From the NCBI GenBank assembly GCA_005223085.1, contig NJBP01000028.1, positions 1 through 26,782 of the forward strand: DNA of 26,782 bases. The letters are read 5' to 3'. This stretch comes from Candidatus Aerophobetes bacterium Ae_b3b (lineage in GTDB: Bacteria > Aerophobota > Aerophobia > Aerophobales > AE-B3A). Below, in pieces: positions 5,978 to 12,709 of this stretch (the first letter of the stretch is position 1; each line of letters starts with the position of its first letter). The position numbers were made by a program, and so were the translations under genes. Below the pieces are notes generated by a model. The model was not told the DNA's origin, did no database searches, and saw nothing but the letters and a program-made list of their open reading frames with translations.

Positions 5978-6241
5978 TTATTCTATTATCGCTAAAACGT
6001 CATCTTCACCCAGGACGAGATACTCATCATCCTCTATTTTTATCTCTGTCCCTCCATACTTGGCGAAAATGACTCTGTCTCCCTTTTTAAGTTCTTTAAA
6101 ATCAGGTCCTGCGGCTATCACCTCCCCCTGCTGAGGCTTTTCTTTGCTAGCAGTTTCGGGAAGATATATTCCTCCTTCTGTTTTTTCTTCCTCTTTCCAA
6201 GCTTTCACTACTACTCTCTTACCCAGAGGCTTAATTTTCAT
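5978..6241 (-). CDS. groES: 10-kDa co-chaperonin GroES
   Basis: The 87-aa lid of the GroEL chamber. It has the usual core KPLGKRVVVK, a mobile loop with the GroEL-contacting hydrophobic triplet (TEGGIYLPET), KGDRVIFAKYGG and a closing LGEDDVLAI. I place the start at the ATG at 6241, 7 bases after GGAGG. A GTG two codons earlier (6247) overlaps that ribosome binding site and is less likely. First gene of groES-groEL. Confidence 0.96.
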   Translation of the reverse strand: MKIKPLGKRVVVKAWKEEEKTEGGIYLPETASKEKPQQGEVIAAGPDFKELKKGDRVIFAKYGGTEIKIEDDEYLVLGEDDVLAIIE

Positions 6242-6267
6242 CCTCACTCCTCCTTTTTTAAAGAATC

Positions 6268-6295
6268 ATTATATATAATTTTCCCTCCCTGTCAA
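6268..6295 (-). promoter_or_regulatory. Promoter of groES-groEL
   Basis: On the minus strand a perfect TTGACA (6295-6290) and TATAAT (6273-6268) have a 16-bp spacer, 27 bp before the groES start. This is a housekeeping-type promoter with no heat-shock operator visible. Confidence 0.85.
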
Positions 6296-6371
6296 GCCCC
6301 CTTTTTTTTCTTCTCCTCTTCTTCTCTTCTCCTCCTTTAGCTACCTTGAGGCTTTTTTAAGATAAAATCTC

Positions 6372-6974
6372 TCAGGAGGAAATATCCCGTCTTCCCTTCA
6401 AGGCCTCCCCCAGGGTCACTTCATCAGCAAATTCTAGATCTCCCCCTACGGGAAGACCATAGGCTAAACGGGTCACCTTTACCTTATGAGGGGAGATTAA
6501 CTTAGAGATATAGATTGCCGTTGCCTCACCTTCGGTATTGGGATCGGTAGCAAGAATAATCTCCGTGACCTTGCCCTGTTTGACCCGCTTCAAAAGGCTT
6601 CCAATGTTCACATCCTCCGGACCAACTCCCTTAAGAGGAGAAATGGCTCCTCCCAACACATGATAGAGTCCCCGATATTGCCTTACCCGCTCCAGGAGAA
6701 AAAGATCCTGGGGGTGTTCTACCACACAGATAGTAGCTCTATCACGGGTTTCATCCTTACAGATTCTGCAAGGATCATCTTCGGTGATATTGCCGCAGAC
6801 CGAACAGAACCTTACCTTTTCCTTAACCTCTCTAAGAGAATCGGCTAATCTCTCGACGTTCTCCCTGGAATTTTTCAAGATAAAGAAAGAGAGACGTTCG
6901 GCGGTTTTCTCCCCGATTCCGGGGAGTTTGTTTAACTCCCCTATTAATTTGTCCACAGACTTTACCTGATACAT
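6372..6974 (-). CDS. recR: Recombination mediator RecR
   Basis: The 200-aa RecR acts with RecO and RecF to load RecA on gaps. It has an N-terminal helix-hairpin-helix (LPGIGEKTAERL, 18-29), a zinc finger of four cysteines (57, 60, 69, 72), a Toprim domain (CVVEHPQDL at 83; LATDPNTEGEATAIYI at 141) and the C-terminal HKVKVTRLAYGLPVGGDLE. Full length. The ATG lies 6 bp after the ebfC stop, giving the common dnaX-ebfC-recR operon. Confidence 0.97.
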   Translation of the reverse strand: MYQVKSVDKLIGELNKLPGIGEKTAERLSFFILKNSRENVERLADSLREVKEKVRFCSVCGNITEDDPCRICKDETRDRATICVVEHPQDLFLLERVRQYRGLYHVLGGAISPLKGVGPEDVNIGSLLKRVKQGKVTEIILATDPNTEGEATAIYISKLISPHKVKVTRLAYGLPVGGDLEFADEVTLGEALKGRRDISS

Positions 6975-6980
6975 GAAATT

Positions 6981-7316
6981 TCAACCAAATAGGCCCGGAA
7001 TCCCCATCCCCGGTAGTTGCAGGCCACCGGTAATCTGGCCTAACCTTTCTTTGATTAGCTCCTGCACTTTGCTCATAGCGCTGTTTACTGCGGCGAGGAT
7101 TAAATCCTCCAGCATCTCGGCATCATCTCCTTTTAGAAGTTTTTTTTCTATGCGAACATCTACAACCTCAAATTTGCCGTTAATAGTGACCTCTACCATT
7201 CCTCCTCCACTGGAACCGTTAACTTCTTCTTTGGCTAACTCTTCCTGCACCTTTTTCATCTCACCCTGTATCTTTTGAAATTGACGCAGAAGTTTCGATA
7301 CATCTGGAATCATCAA
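6981..7316 (-). CDS. ebfC: YbaB/EbfC-family nucleoid-associated protein
   Basis: A 111-aa dimeric DNA-binding protein of the YbaB/EbfC family. It has the usual N-terminal coiled helix (LLRQFQKIQGEMKKVQEELA), a central beta hairpin (GMVEVTINGKFEVVDVRI) and a C-terminal helix ending in a glycine-rich tail. It lies between dnaX and recR, 3 bp after the dnaX stop, as in most bacteria. Confidence 0.96.
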   Translation of the reverse strand: MMIPDVSKLLRQFQKIQGEMKKVQEELAKEEVNGSSGGGMVEVTINGKFEVVDVRIEKKLLKGDDAEMLEDLILAAVNSAMSKVQELIKERLGQITGGLQLPGMGIPGLFG

Positions 7317-7319
7317 AAA

Positions 7320-8975
7320 TTACCTCCTTGTGGTATTCTTTACTATTTCCCCTTCAAAAAGATCTATTGCCTGAGCCACCATGGTTTGCCATTTCTGGTC
7401 CTGGGGCCTCTCTTCTATTTTTCTTTTGTGCTCAGGTTCAGCCAAAACATAATGGAGAGTAAAAGAGGAAGATAAAAATTTTTCCAGCACCTCTCGTATT
7501 AACCTCAGGTTTTGCTTCCTGCTCAAGGTTTCCTTATGAAAGGGCTTTTCCACCCCTAAAGTGACCGAGTCCGAGGTAATTTTTAAAATTGTGGCCTTTC
7601 GCAGGATTGTTCCCAAGGTTTTTTTCCTCTCCTCGATTTCCTTTACCATGAGTTTCCATTTTTGGTGGAACTTCTTATCTTCATCGCCCTTGCCATAAGA
7701 GACTTTGTCTGGAGATGTTTCCAAAGTTGGCAGGGAGATCTCTTCTTTTTTCTCCTTTTTTTTCTCCTTTTTTGGCTCTTTTTTTTCCTCGGTCATAGGA
7801 CTAGAAGATTTAGCAGTAAGTTTTTCTTCTAATTTGAGTATTCTTTGATAAATCTTGGCCAGTTCTGGCTCCCTTAGTGCTAGATTATCCATCTCAAAAT
7901 CAGAGGAAAGCTCAACCATCAAAAGCTCCAAATGAATCTGAGGCTGAGAGGAAAATACCATACTCTGTCTGGTTTTAGAAAGTAGATCTATAAAACGGAC
8001 TATCTCTTTTAAACTAAAATGAGAAGCCTGTGATTTGGCCTCTTTTCTTTCTACCGAGGAGAGGAAGGTAAGATCCTCTCCCCCCATTTTAAGCACCATC
8101 AAATTGCGCAGCCACTTCTGCCAACTCTTGATAAGCCATTGAGGATCTTTTCCCTCATCAAGCAACTGATCCACCAGGCTAATATTGGCTAAAGTATCTG
8201 CCCTAGCTAAATTTTCAGTAAATTTAAATAGATATCTTTTCTCCACCATTCCCAGAAGATTAGCCACATCCTTTTCCGATACATTTCCTTCAGTATAGGA
8301 AATGGCCTGGTCAAGAACTTTTTCTGCATCCCTCATACTATTTTCGGCACCCTCAGCAATCAAGCCAAGGGCTTCGGGGGTTATAACAATATTTTCCTTT
8401 TTTACTATTTGCTCTAGTCTTGTCAGAATATCAGAGGTGGCGATCTTTCTAAAATCAAATCTCTGACAGCGAGAGACAATAGTGGGTGGAAGCTTATGGG
8501 GAGTGGTGGTGGCGAAAATAAAAACAACGTGAGAGGGAGGCTCCTCTAAGGTTTTAAGTAAAGCATTAAATGCAGGGTTGGTAAGCATGTGAATCTCATC
8601 TATGATGTAGATCCTGAATTTACCCCGCACGGGAGAAAATCTTACTTTCTGCCTTAAGCTTCTTATCTCGTCAATTCCCCTGTTGGAAGCTCCATCTATT
8701 TCCAGAACATCCAGAGACTCGCTTCTCATTATTTCCTTGCAACTGTCGCACTGATTACAAGGAGTAGGAGTAGGGCCACTCTTGCAATTCAAAGCCTTGG
8801 CCAGAATACGTGCCGTGGAGGTCTTTCCGACCCCCCTTTGTCCGGTAAATAGGTAGGCATGAGCAACGCGGCCAAGGACAATAGCATTTCTTAGAGTACG
8901 CACCACGTGATCCTGCCCCACCATTTCTTCAAACAATTGGGGACGCCATTTTCTCGCCAGAACCTGATAGACCAT
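7320..8975 (-). CDS. dnaX: DNA polymerase III subunit gamma/tau
   Basis: The 551-aa AAA+ clamp-loader subunit. Walker A GQRGVGKT (45-52), a zinc module (Cys64, 73, 76, 79), Walker B IIDEIHM (124-130), the SRC sensor (168-170) and SMRDAEKVLDQ (213-223) are all present, followed by the collar domain and a tau-like C-terminal part. Between the ATPase and tau parts lies a Lys/Glu-rich linker (residues 397-412) encoded by several A runs, two of them A8 (plus-strand 7756-7763 and 7779-7786). These are good sites for slippage that would yield a short gamma form. GGGAG lies 5 bases before the ATG. Confidence 0.97.
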   Translation of the reverse strand: MVYQVLARKWRPQLFEEMVGQDHVVRTLRNAIVLGRVAHAYLFTGQRGVGKTSTARILAKALNCKSGPTPTPCNQCDSCKEIMRSESLDVLEIDGASNRGIDEIRSLRQKVRFSPVRGKFRIYIIDEIHMLTNPAFNALLKTLEEPPSHVVFIFATTTPHKLPPTIVSRCQRFDFRKIATSDILTRLEQIVKKENIVITPEALGLIAEGAENSMRDAEKVLDQAISYTEGNVSEKDVANLLGMVEKRYLFKFTENLARADTLANISLVDQLLDEGKDPQWLIKSWQKWLRNLMVLKMGGEDLTFLSSVERKEAKSQASHFSLKEIVRFIDLLSKTRQSMVFSSQPQIHLELLMVELSSDFEMDNLALREPELAKIYQRILKLEEKLTAKSSSPMTEEKKEPKKEKKKEKKEEISLPTLETSPDKVSYGKGDEDKKFHQKWKLMVKEIEERKKTLGTILRKATILKITSDSVTLGVEKPFHKETLSRKQNLRLIREVLEKFLSSSFTLHYVLAEPEHKRKIEERPQDQKWQTMVAQAIDLFEGEIVKNTTRR

Positions 8976-8989
8976 AAAAACTCCCGTAA

Positions 8990-9131
8990 ATATTCAGTGA
9001 AGGACGTTCTATGTTGTTGACTCCGAGGACCAGAGCAAGTAGCCGCACCCTTTAGGGTGCGCATAAACGCAGGCTAAAGCCTGCGACTACCAAGATTGCT
9101 TCGCTTGCAGCCAACGTAGTTCACTGAGTAT
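8990..9131. mobile_element. MITE-like palindromic element, copy 1
   Basis: The ends form imperfect inverted repeats of about 19 bp (ATATTCAGTGAAGGACGTT at 8990, and the complement of AACGTAGTTCACTGAGTAT at 9113-9131). Inside are two 7-bp-stem hairpins with 4-base loops (CGCACCC/GGGTGCG, CGCAGGC/GCCTGCG), enclosed by GTAG and CTAC, so a cloverleaf can form. It has no coding capacity. A second copy lies at 24381-24491. It sits between tRNA-Ala and dnaX. Confidence 0.7.
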
Positions 9132-9147
9132 CAAATAAAACTAACGT

Positions 9148-9223
9148 TGGTGGAGATGGGGGGATTCGAACCCCCGGCCTCTTGCATGCGAGGCAAGCGC
9201 TCTACCCGCTGAGCTACATCCCC
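9148..9223 (-). tRNA. tRNA-Ala (anticodon CGC)
   Basis: A 76-nt cloverleaf on the minus strand with encoded CCA. The acceptor stem is GGGGATG with CATCTCC (one G-U pair). The D arm is GTAGCTCAGCGGGTAGAGC, the anticodon stem CTTGC/GCAAG with loop CTCGCAT, and the T arm CCGGGGGTTCGAATCCCCC. Anticodon CGC (plus-strand 9188-9190) reads GCG, alanine. Confidence 0.97.
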
Positions 9224-9258
9224 ACAAATTCTTAATTGAATCACAAGCCCAAGCACTT

Positions 9259-9286
9259 ATTTTAATGGAATCGTCAGAAAAATCAA
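9259..9286 (-). promoter_or_regulatory. Promoter of tRNA-Ala
   Basis: On the minus strand TTGATT (9286-9281) and TAAAAT (9264-9259) have a 16-bp spacer, about 36 bp before the tRNA 5' end. It is back to back with the rightward promoter at 9297. Confidence 0.5.
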
Positions 9287-9296
9287 GCTCCTTTCC

Positions 9297-9325
9297 TTGA
9301 CTTGATTTGAACATATTATTACTAT
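9297..9325 (+). promoter_or_regulatory. Possible promoter of the DUF1385 gene
   Basis: TTGACT (9297-9302) and TACTAT (9320-9325) have a 17-bp spacer. It would give a leader of about 215 nt (9332-9546) containing the palindrome TCTCCCCGGGAGA and the hairpin GGCATTACGTTGCC. I recognise no known riboswitch in the leader. Confidence 0.4.
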
Positions 9326-9546
9326 AAAGGCACATTATGTTGGGACGAGAAAAGCGAAATTTTGCTAAACAAAAAGGAAAGTTCCAGGTGTTCCTTGGCT
9401 ACCAAAGAATGTGAGGAGAGGATACCCGATCTTGTCTCCCCGGGAGATGGGCATTACGTTGCCTGCCACCGGATGGACCATAAGTAACTCAACTCTTTAA
9501 GTTGATATGTTCTTGCTCAGATACCAATAACAGGAGGTCAACAAAG

Positions 9547-10479
9547 ATGAATGAGAAAGATAAAGCTCCCAAGATGCCTGTTTCAAGAGCAAAATTCCAA
9601 GTGGGAGGACAGGCAGTCATAGAAGGAGTAATGATGCGTTCTCCAAAATCATTTACTGTAGCCATCCGAAAGAGTAATGACCAAATAATGATAAAAAAGG
9701 AGCCCTATACCGCCCTTACCGAAAGATTTAAATTCTTGAAGATTCCCATCGTTAGAGGGGCAGTAGTTCTCATTGAATCCTTATACCTGGGGATAAAGGC
9801 TCTCAGTTTCTCTGCTGAGGAAGCTATGGAAGAAGAGAACCCCGAGACAAAAACCCTGGATGCCAAGAAAGAAAAAAAGGAAGAAACATTTGTCACTCTC
9901 TGGTTAATCTTATCACTCCTTATGGGTTTTGCTTTAGCCCTCTTCATATTTTTTTACCTTCCTTTAATTCTGGTAGAGTTAACCGGCGTCAAAGGAGGAT
10001 TCCTGTTTAACCTTATCGATGGTTTAATTAGAATAACTTTCTTTTTGATATATATCTGGGCTATCAGTCTCTGGAAAAGTATGAGAAGAGTCTTCGAGTA
10101 TCACGGAGCTGAACACAAAAGTATTTTTGCTTTTGAAGCGGGAGAAGATTTGACTACCGAAAATATCAAAAAATATTCCACCCATCATCCCGGATGTGGA
10201 ACAAGCTTTCTTCTCGTAGTAATGGTAGTTAGTATCCTAGTTTTTATGTTTTTAGGTAGACCCCATACTATCTCCGAGCGTTTTACAAGGCTACTTTTTG
10301 TCCCTTTAATTGCCGGTATATCCTATGAGGTAATCAGATTATCCCGCAAAAGAAAGAGCAGCAAAATTGTCAAAATATTAACTACTCCGGGGCTATGGCT
10401 GCAAAAAATCACCACCAAGGAACCTGATGAGAAACAACTAAAAGTAGCCATCGCCGCCTTGAAAAGTGCCCTGGAATAA
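9547..10479 (+). CDS. DUF1385 family membrane protein (YqhQ-like)
   Basis: The start is placed at the ATG at 9547, 8 bases after AGGAGGT. An in-frame ATG at 9502 lacks such a site. The 310-aa protein has the family signatures [14 protein letters not shown] (20-33), [12 protein letters not shown] (68-79), EYHGAEHKS (184-192) and HHPGCGTSF (213-221). Membrane segments lie at about 117-145, 158-176 and 219-236, with another at 247-264. A charged, lysine-rich stretch (91-113) precedes the first of them. The His/Cys-rich motifs suggest a metal or redox site, but the function of the family is not established to my knowledge. It is single on its strand, between tRNA-Ala and a convergent GGDEF gene. 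Confidence 0.92.
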   Translation: MNEKDKAPKMPVSRAKFQVGGQAVIEGVMMRSPKSFTVAIRKSNDQIMIKKEPYTALTERFKFLKIPIVRGAVVLIESLYLGIKALSFSAEEAMEEENPETKTLDAKKEKKEETFVTLWLILSLLMGFALALFIFFYLPLILVELTGVKGGFLFNLIDGLIRITFFLIYIWAISLWKSMRRVFEYHGAEHKSIFAFEAGEDLTTENIKKYSTHHPGCGTSFLLVVMVVSILVFMFLGRPHTISERFTRLLFVPLIAGISYEVIRLSRKRKSSKIVKILTTPGLWLQKITTKEPDEKQLKVAIAALKSALE

Positions 10480-10566
10480 GGTGATTTAGTTAAATCAGAA
10501 ACTTGTGACATTGAAGGGAAGGCGCACTTCGGTCGGAGAGAGTTCAAACTGAACTATGTTCCCTCT

Positions 10567-11628
10567 CTAATGTGTCTGTCTTCTCTTGTCCTGGTACATC
10601 TTTTCGTCTGCCCTGGCGACTGCCTCTGATAGATCCATTTTTCCATTGACTGGAGTCCAGCCTATACTTAAGTTCATAGAGAGAGGCGAGTCCTTGTTTT
10701 GCCGATTCCACTGCTCAATTGCTTTCCTTATTCTCCTCACCAGTGCTCGGGTCTGCTTACCGCTAGTGTTCGGAAGAACGGCAGCCATCTCATCTCCGCC
10801 GTATCTAGCTACTGTATCCATGCTCCTTACATTCCTTTCTAGAAGATGAGCAGCTTCCTTTAAAAGATAATCCCCTTGGTTATGCCCAAGATGATCATTT
10901 ACATATTTTAAGTTGTTAACATCAACGAGCATCAGGGATAAATCCATTTGATACCCTTTTGCCTTTTCCAGCTCCTTTTTAAGTATCTTATCAAATTGCT
11001 GTCTGGTATAAAGCTCAGTTAAGGGATCAACCGTAGCTAGTTTCCTCGCCTCTTCATATAAGCAGGCATTGTGTATGGCAATCCCTATCTGGTTGGCTAG
11101 GTCTTTCATTAGTTGCAAGTGATCCGGAGTAAAGAAATTTACCCTCTTACTTTCTAGATATACAGCACCTATAATTTGATTTTGAAAAATTATGGGCACA
11201 GCCAGCCGGGACCCAGGGGGTTTTTCCCTTTTTAAATGTGCTAGGTCTTCTTTATCCGAAATTATGAGAGCTTCTCTTTCCCTGACTACTCGATAAACAC
11301 TCTCTGTTGCATCCTCCTTTAATCTCTTTTTAATTGTTTTCTTCTGGTACCCTTTCCATACTTTAGGAATCAGCTTACCGGTTTCTTTGTCTATTAGAAA
11401 AATGATGCACCGCTTAACTCCCATAACTTTTTCAATAGCGTGCATACTATCTTCAAGCACTTCTCTAAGGTTCAGGCTAGAGTTTATCAGCCTTTGTGCC
11501 CTAAACAAGCTCTTCAACTCATCATATAATCTCTTTAGTTGGCTGATTTTTGCTTCATGCTCTTTTTCTATCCGATTGAAGTACCTCAGTTTCTTTTTGA
11601 ATTCCCCTGCCTCCGTTGATTTCTTCAT
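10567..11628 (-). CDS. GAF-GGDEF diguanylate cyclase
   Basis: A 353-aa protein that should make c-di-GMP from two GTP. It has an N-terminal coiled coil (about 10-48), a GAF sensor domain (50-192) and a GGDEF domain (198-350). The signature is GGDEM at 277-281: the catalytic G-G-D-E core is kept and the last position is Met instead of Phe. The metal-site Asp is 236 (LVDVNN). The RxxD inhibitory site (RSMD, 268-271) stands five residues before the signature, so feedback inhibition by c-di-GMP is expected. There is no membrane segment. GGAAG stands before the ATG. Last gene of the leftward run that starts with the fabF-like gene, 56 bp after the HD-GYP gene, its natural opponent in c-di-GMP turnover. 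Confidence 0.93.
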   Translation of the reverse strand: MKKSTEAGEFKKKLRYFNRIEKEHEAKISQLKRLYDELKSLFRAQRLINSSLNLREVLEDSMHAIEKVMGVKRCIIFLIDKETGKLIPKVWKGYQKKTIKKRLKEDATESVYRVVREREALIISDKEDLAHLKREKPPGSRLAVPIIFQNQIIGAVYLESKRVNFFTPDHLQLMKDLANQIGIAIHNACLYEEARKLATVDPLTELYTRQQFDKILKKELEKAKGYQMDLSLMLVDVNNLKYVNDHLGHNQGDYLLKEAAHLLERNVRSMDTVARYGGDEMAAVLPNTSGKQTRALVRRIRKAIEQWNRQNKDSPLSMNLSIGWTPVNGKMDLSEAVARADEKMYQDKRRQTH

Positions 11629-11684
11629 CTTTCTTCCTTTTCCTCGATAAGAGAACCTGCCTTTTTGGCTATCCTCTATATTTT

Positions 11685-12689
11685 TTATAGCCTGGAAAGG
11701 TACCCATCTTTTTCAAATTTTAAAAAATGGGGAACAAGAAGATCTACCAGGGAAAAATCAAACTGTTTGCCTTTTACTTTTATTATCTCTTCAATAGCTT
11801 CTCCAGGGGATAACTTACTTCGGTAGCATCTTTCAGTAGTTATAGCGTCATAGGTGTCTATTATTGCAAAGAGTCTTGCCGGAAAAGGGATCTTCTTGCC
11901 TTTAAGACCTTCCGGATATCCTCTACCATCATAGCTTTCGTGATGATACAAAACAATATCCAGCCCTTCCTTAAGGAAGATGGTTGGACGAAGGATTTGA
12001 TAACCGATAAGGGGGTGTTGTTTTATCTTCTCAAGTTCAAAAGGAGAAAGAGATCCTTTTCTTCTTAAAATTCTTTCTTCAATTCCGATTTTACCAATAT
12101 CGTGAAGTTCTGCTGCCCGTTTGTAGTTAATCAACTTCGAATCGGGAATGCCAATCCTCTTCCCGATCCTGACCAGAAGTTCCGAAGTTCTCCGGGAGTG
12201 TTCAGCCGTATAAGAATCCTTGGCATCTACAGCTAAAACGAGAGCTTGGGTAGTAGCTTCATAATTAAGATCAATGGCTTCGTGCAGGTCCTTAATCAGT
12301 CTGGTGCTTTCCATAACCTGATTTCTCTTCTGCAGAGCTCTCTCAGCAGCCTCCAGTACCTGATCCTTGCCAAAAGGTTTAACAATATAATCAAAGGCTC
12401 CAGAACGAAGAGCCTGTAGACTCGAGGAAAAATCTGGATAGGCCGTTATCATAACAACTTCTACTTGAGGTTTTATTTTTTTTATTTTTTCTAAGAATTC
12501 AAGACCGTTCATAGAAAACATCCTTATGTCCGTAAAGATAAGATCTGGCTCCAGAGAAAGATCAGCCAGAGCTTCCTCCGGGCAATTAAAAGTAAATACC
12601 GGGTATTTATCTTTCAGAATCATTCTCATTGATTCCTGCACACTTTTCTCATCATCTACCACAAACACTGTTGTCTTTTTATTTCTCAA
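11685..12689 (-). CDS. Response regulator with HD-GYP domain (RpfG-like c-di-GMP phosphodiesterase)
   Basis: A 334-aa two-domain protein. The receiver domain (about 6-122) has the acidic pair Asp12-Asp13, phospho-acceptor Asp54 (FTDIRM), Thr82 and Lys104. The HD-GYP domain (about 143-330) has His196-Asp197 (ELHDIGK), the HH pair 249-250 and HHESYDGRGYPEG ending in GYP (257-259), all metal and substrate positions of active phosphodiesterases. The start is a TTG with AAGGAG 8 bases upstream. The gene begins 20 bp after the stop of the kinase at 12710. Its position after two kinases makes it their likely phosphorylation target, as RpfG is for RpfC. Confidence 0.95.
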   Translation of the reverse strand: MRNKKTTVFVVDDEKSVQESMRMILKDKYPVFTFNCPEEALADLSLEPDLIFTDIRMFSMNGLEFLEKIKKIKPQVEVVMITAYPDFSSSLQALRSGAFDYIVKPFGKDQVLEAAERALQKRNQVMESTRLIKDLHEAIDLNYEATTQALVLAVDAKDSYTAEHSRRTSELLVRIGKRIGIPDSKLINYKRAAELHDIGKIGIEERILRRKGSLSPFELEKIKQHPLIGYQILRPTIFLKEGLDIVLYHHESYDGRGYPEGLKGKKIPFPARLFAIIDTYDAITTERCYRSKLSPGEAIEEIIKVKGKQFDFSLVDLLVPHFLKFEKDGYLSRL

Positions 12690-12709
12690 TTCCAGAGCTC
12701 CTTTGTTTT

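Noticed and set aside
5949-6134. Plus-strand ORFs opposite groES, groEL, dnaX, recR and the kinases
   Set aside because: They are antisense shadows of well-supported genes, with no ribosome sites or family resemblance.
6248-6371. CIRCE/HrcA operator upstream of groES
   Set aside because: I looked for TTAGCACTC with its inverted partner and found none. Only a standard promoter is present.
9141-9335. 64-aa ORF on the minus strand ending in a WGCSSAGRALASHARGRGFESPHL-type peptide
   Set aside because: This is the well-known false ORF made by translating a tRNA gene. The tRNA-Ala lies on the same bases.
9336-9413. 25-codon ORF in the DUF1385 leader
   Set aside because: No Shine-Dalgarno and no recognisable peptide pattern; too short to support.
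10480-10566. Bidirectional terminator between DUF1385 and the GGDEF gene
   Set aside because: Only weak AT-rich dyads (TGATTT/AAATCA; AGTTC/GAACT) without U-tracts; not enough to call.
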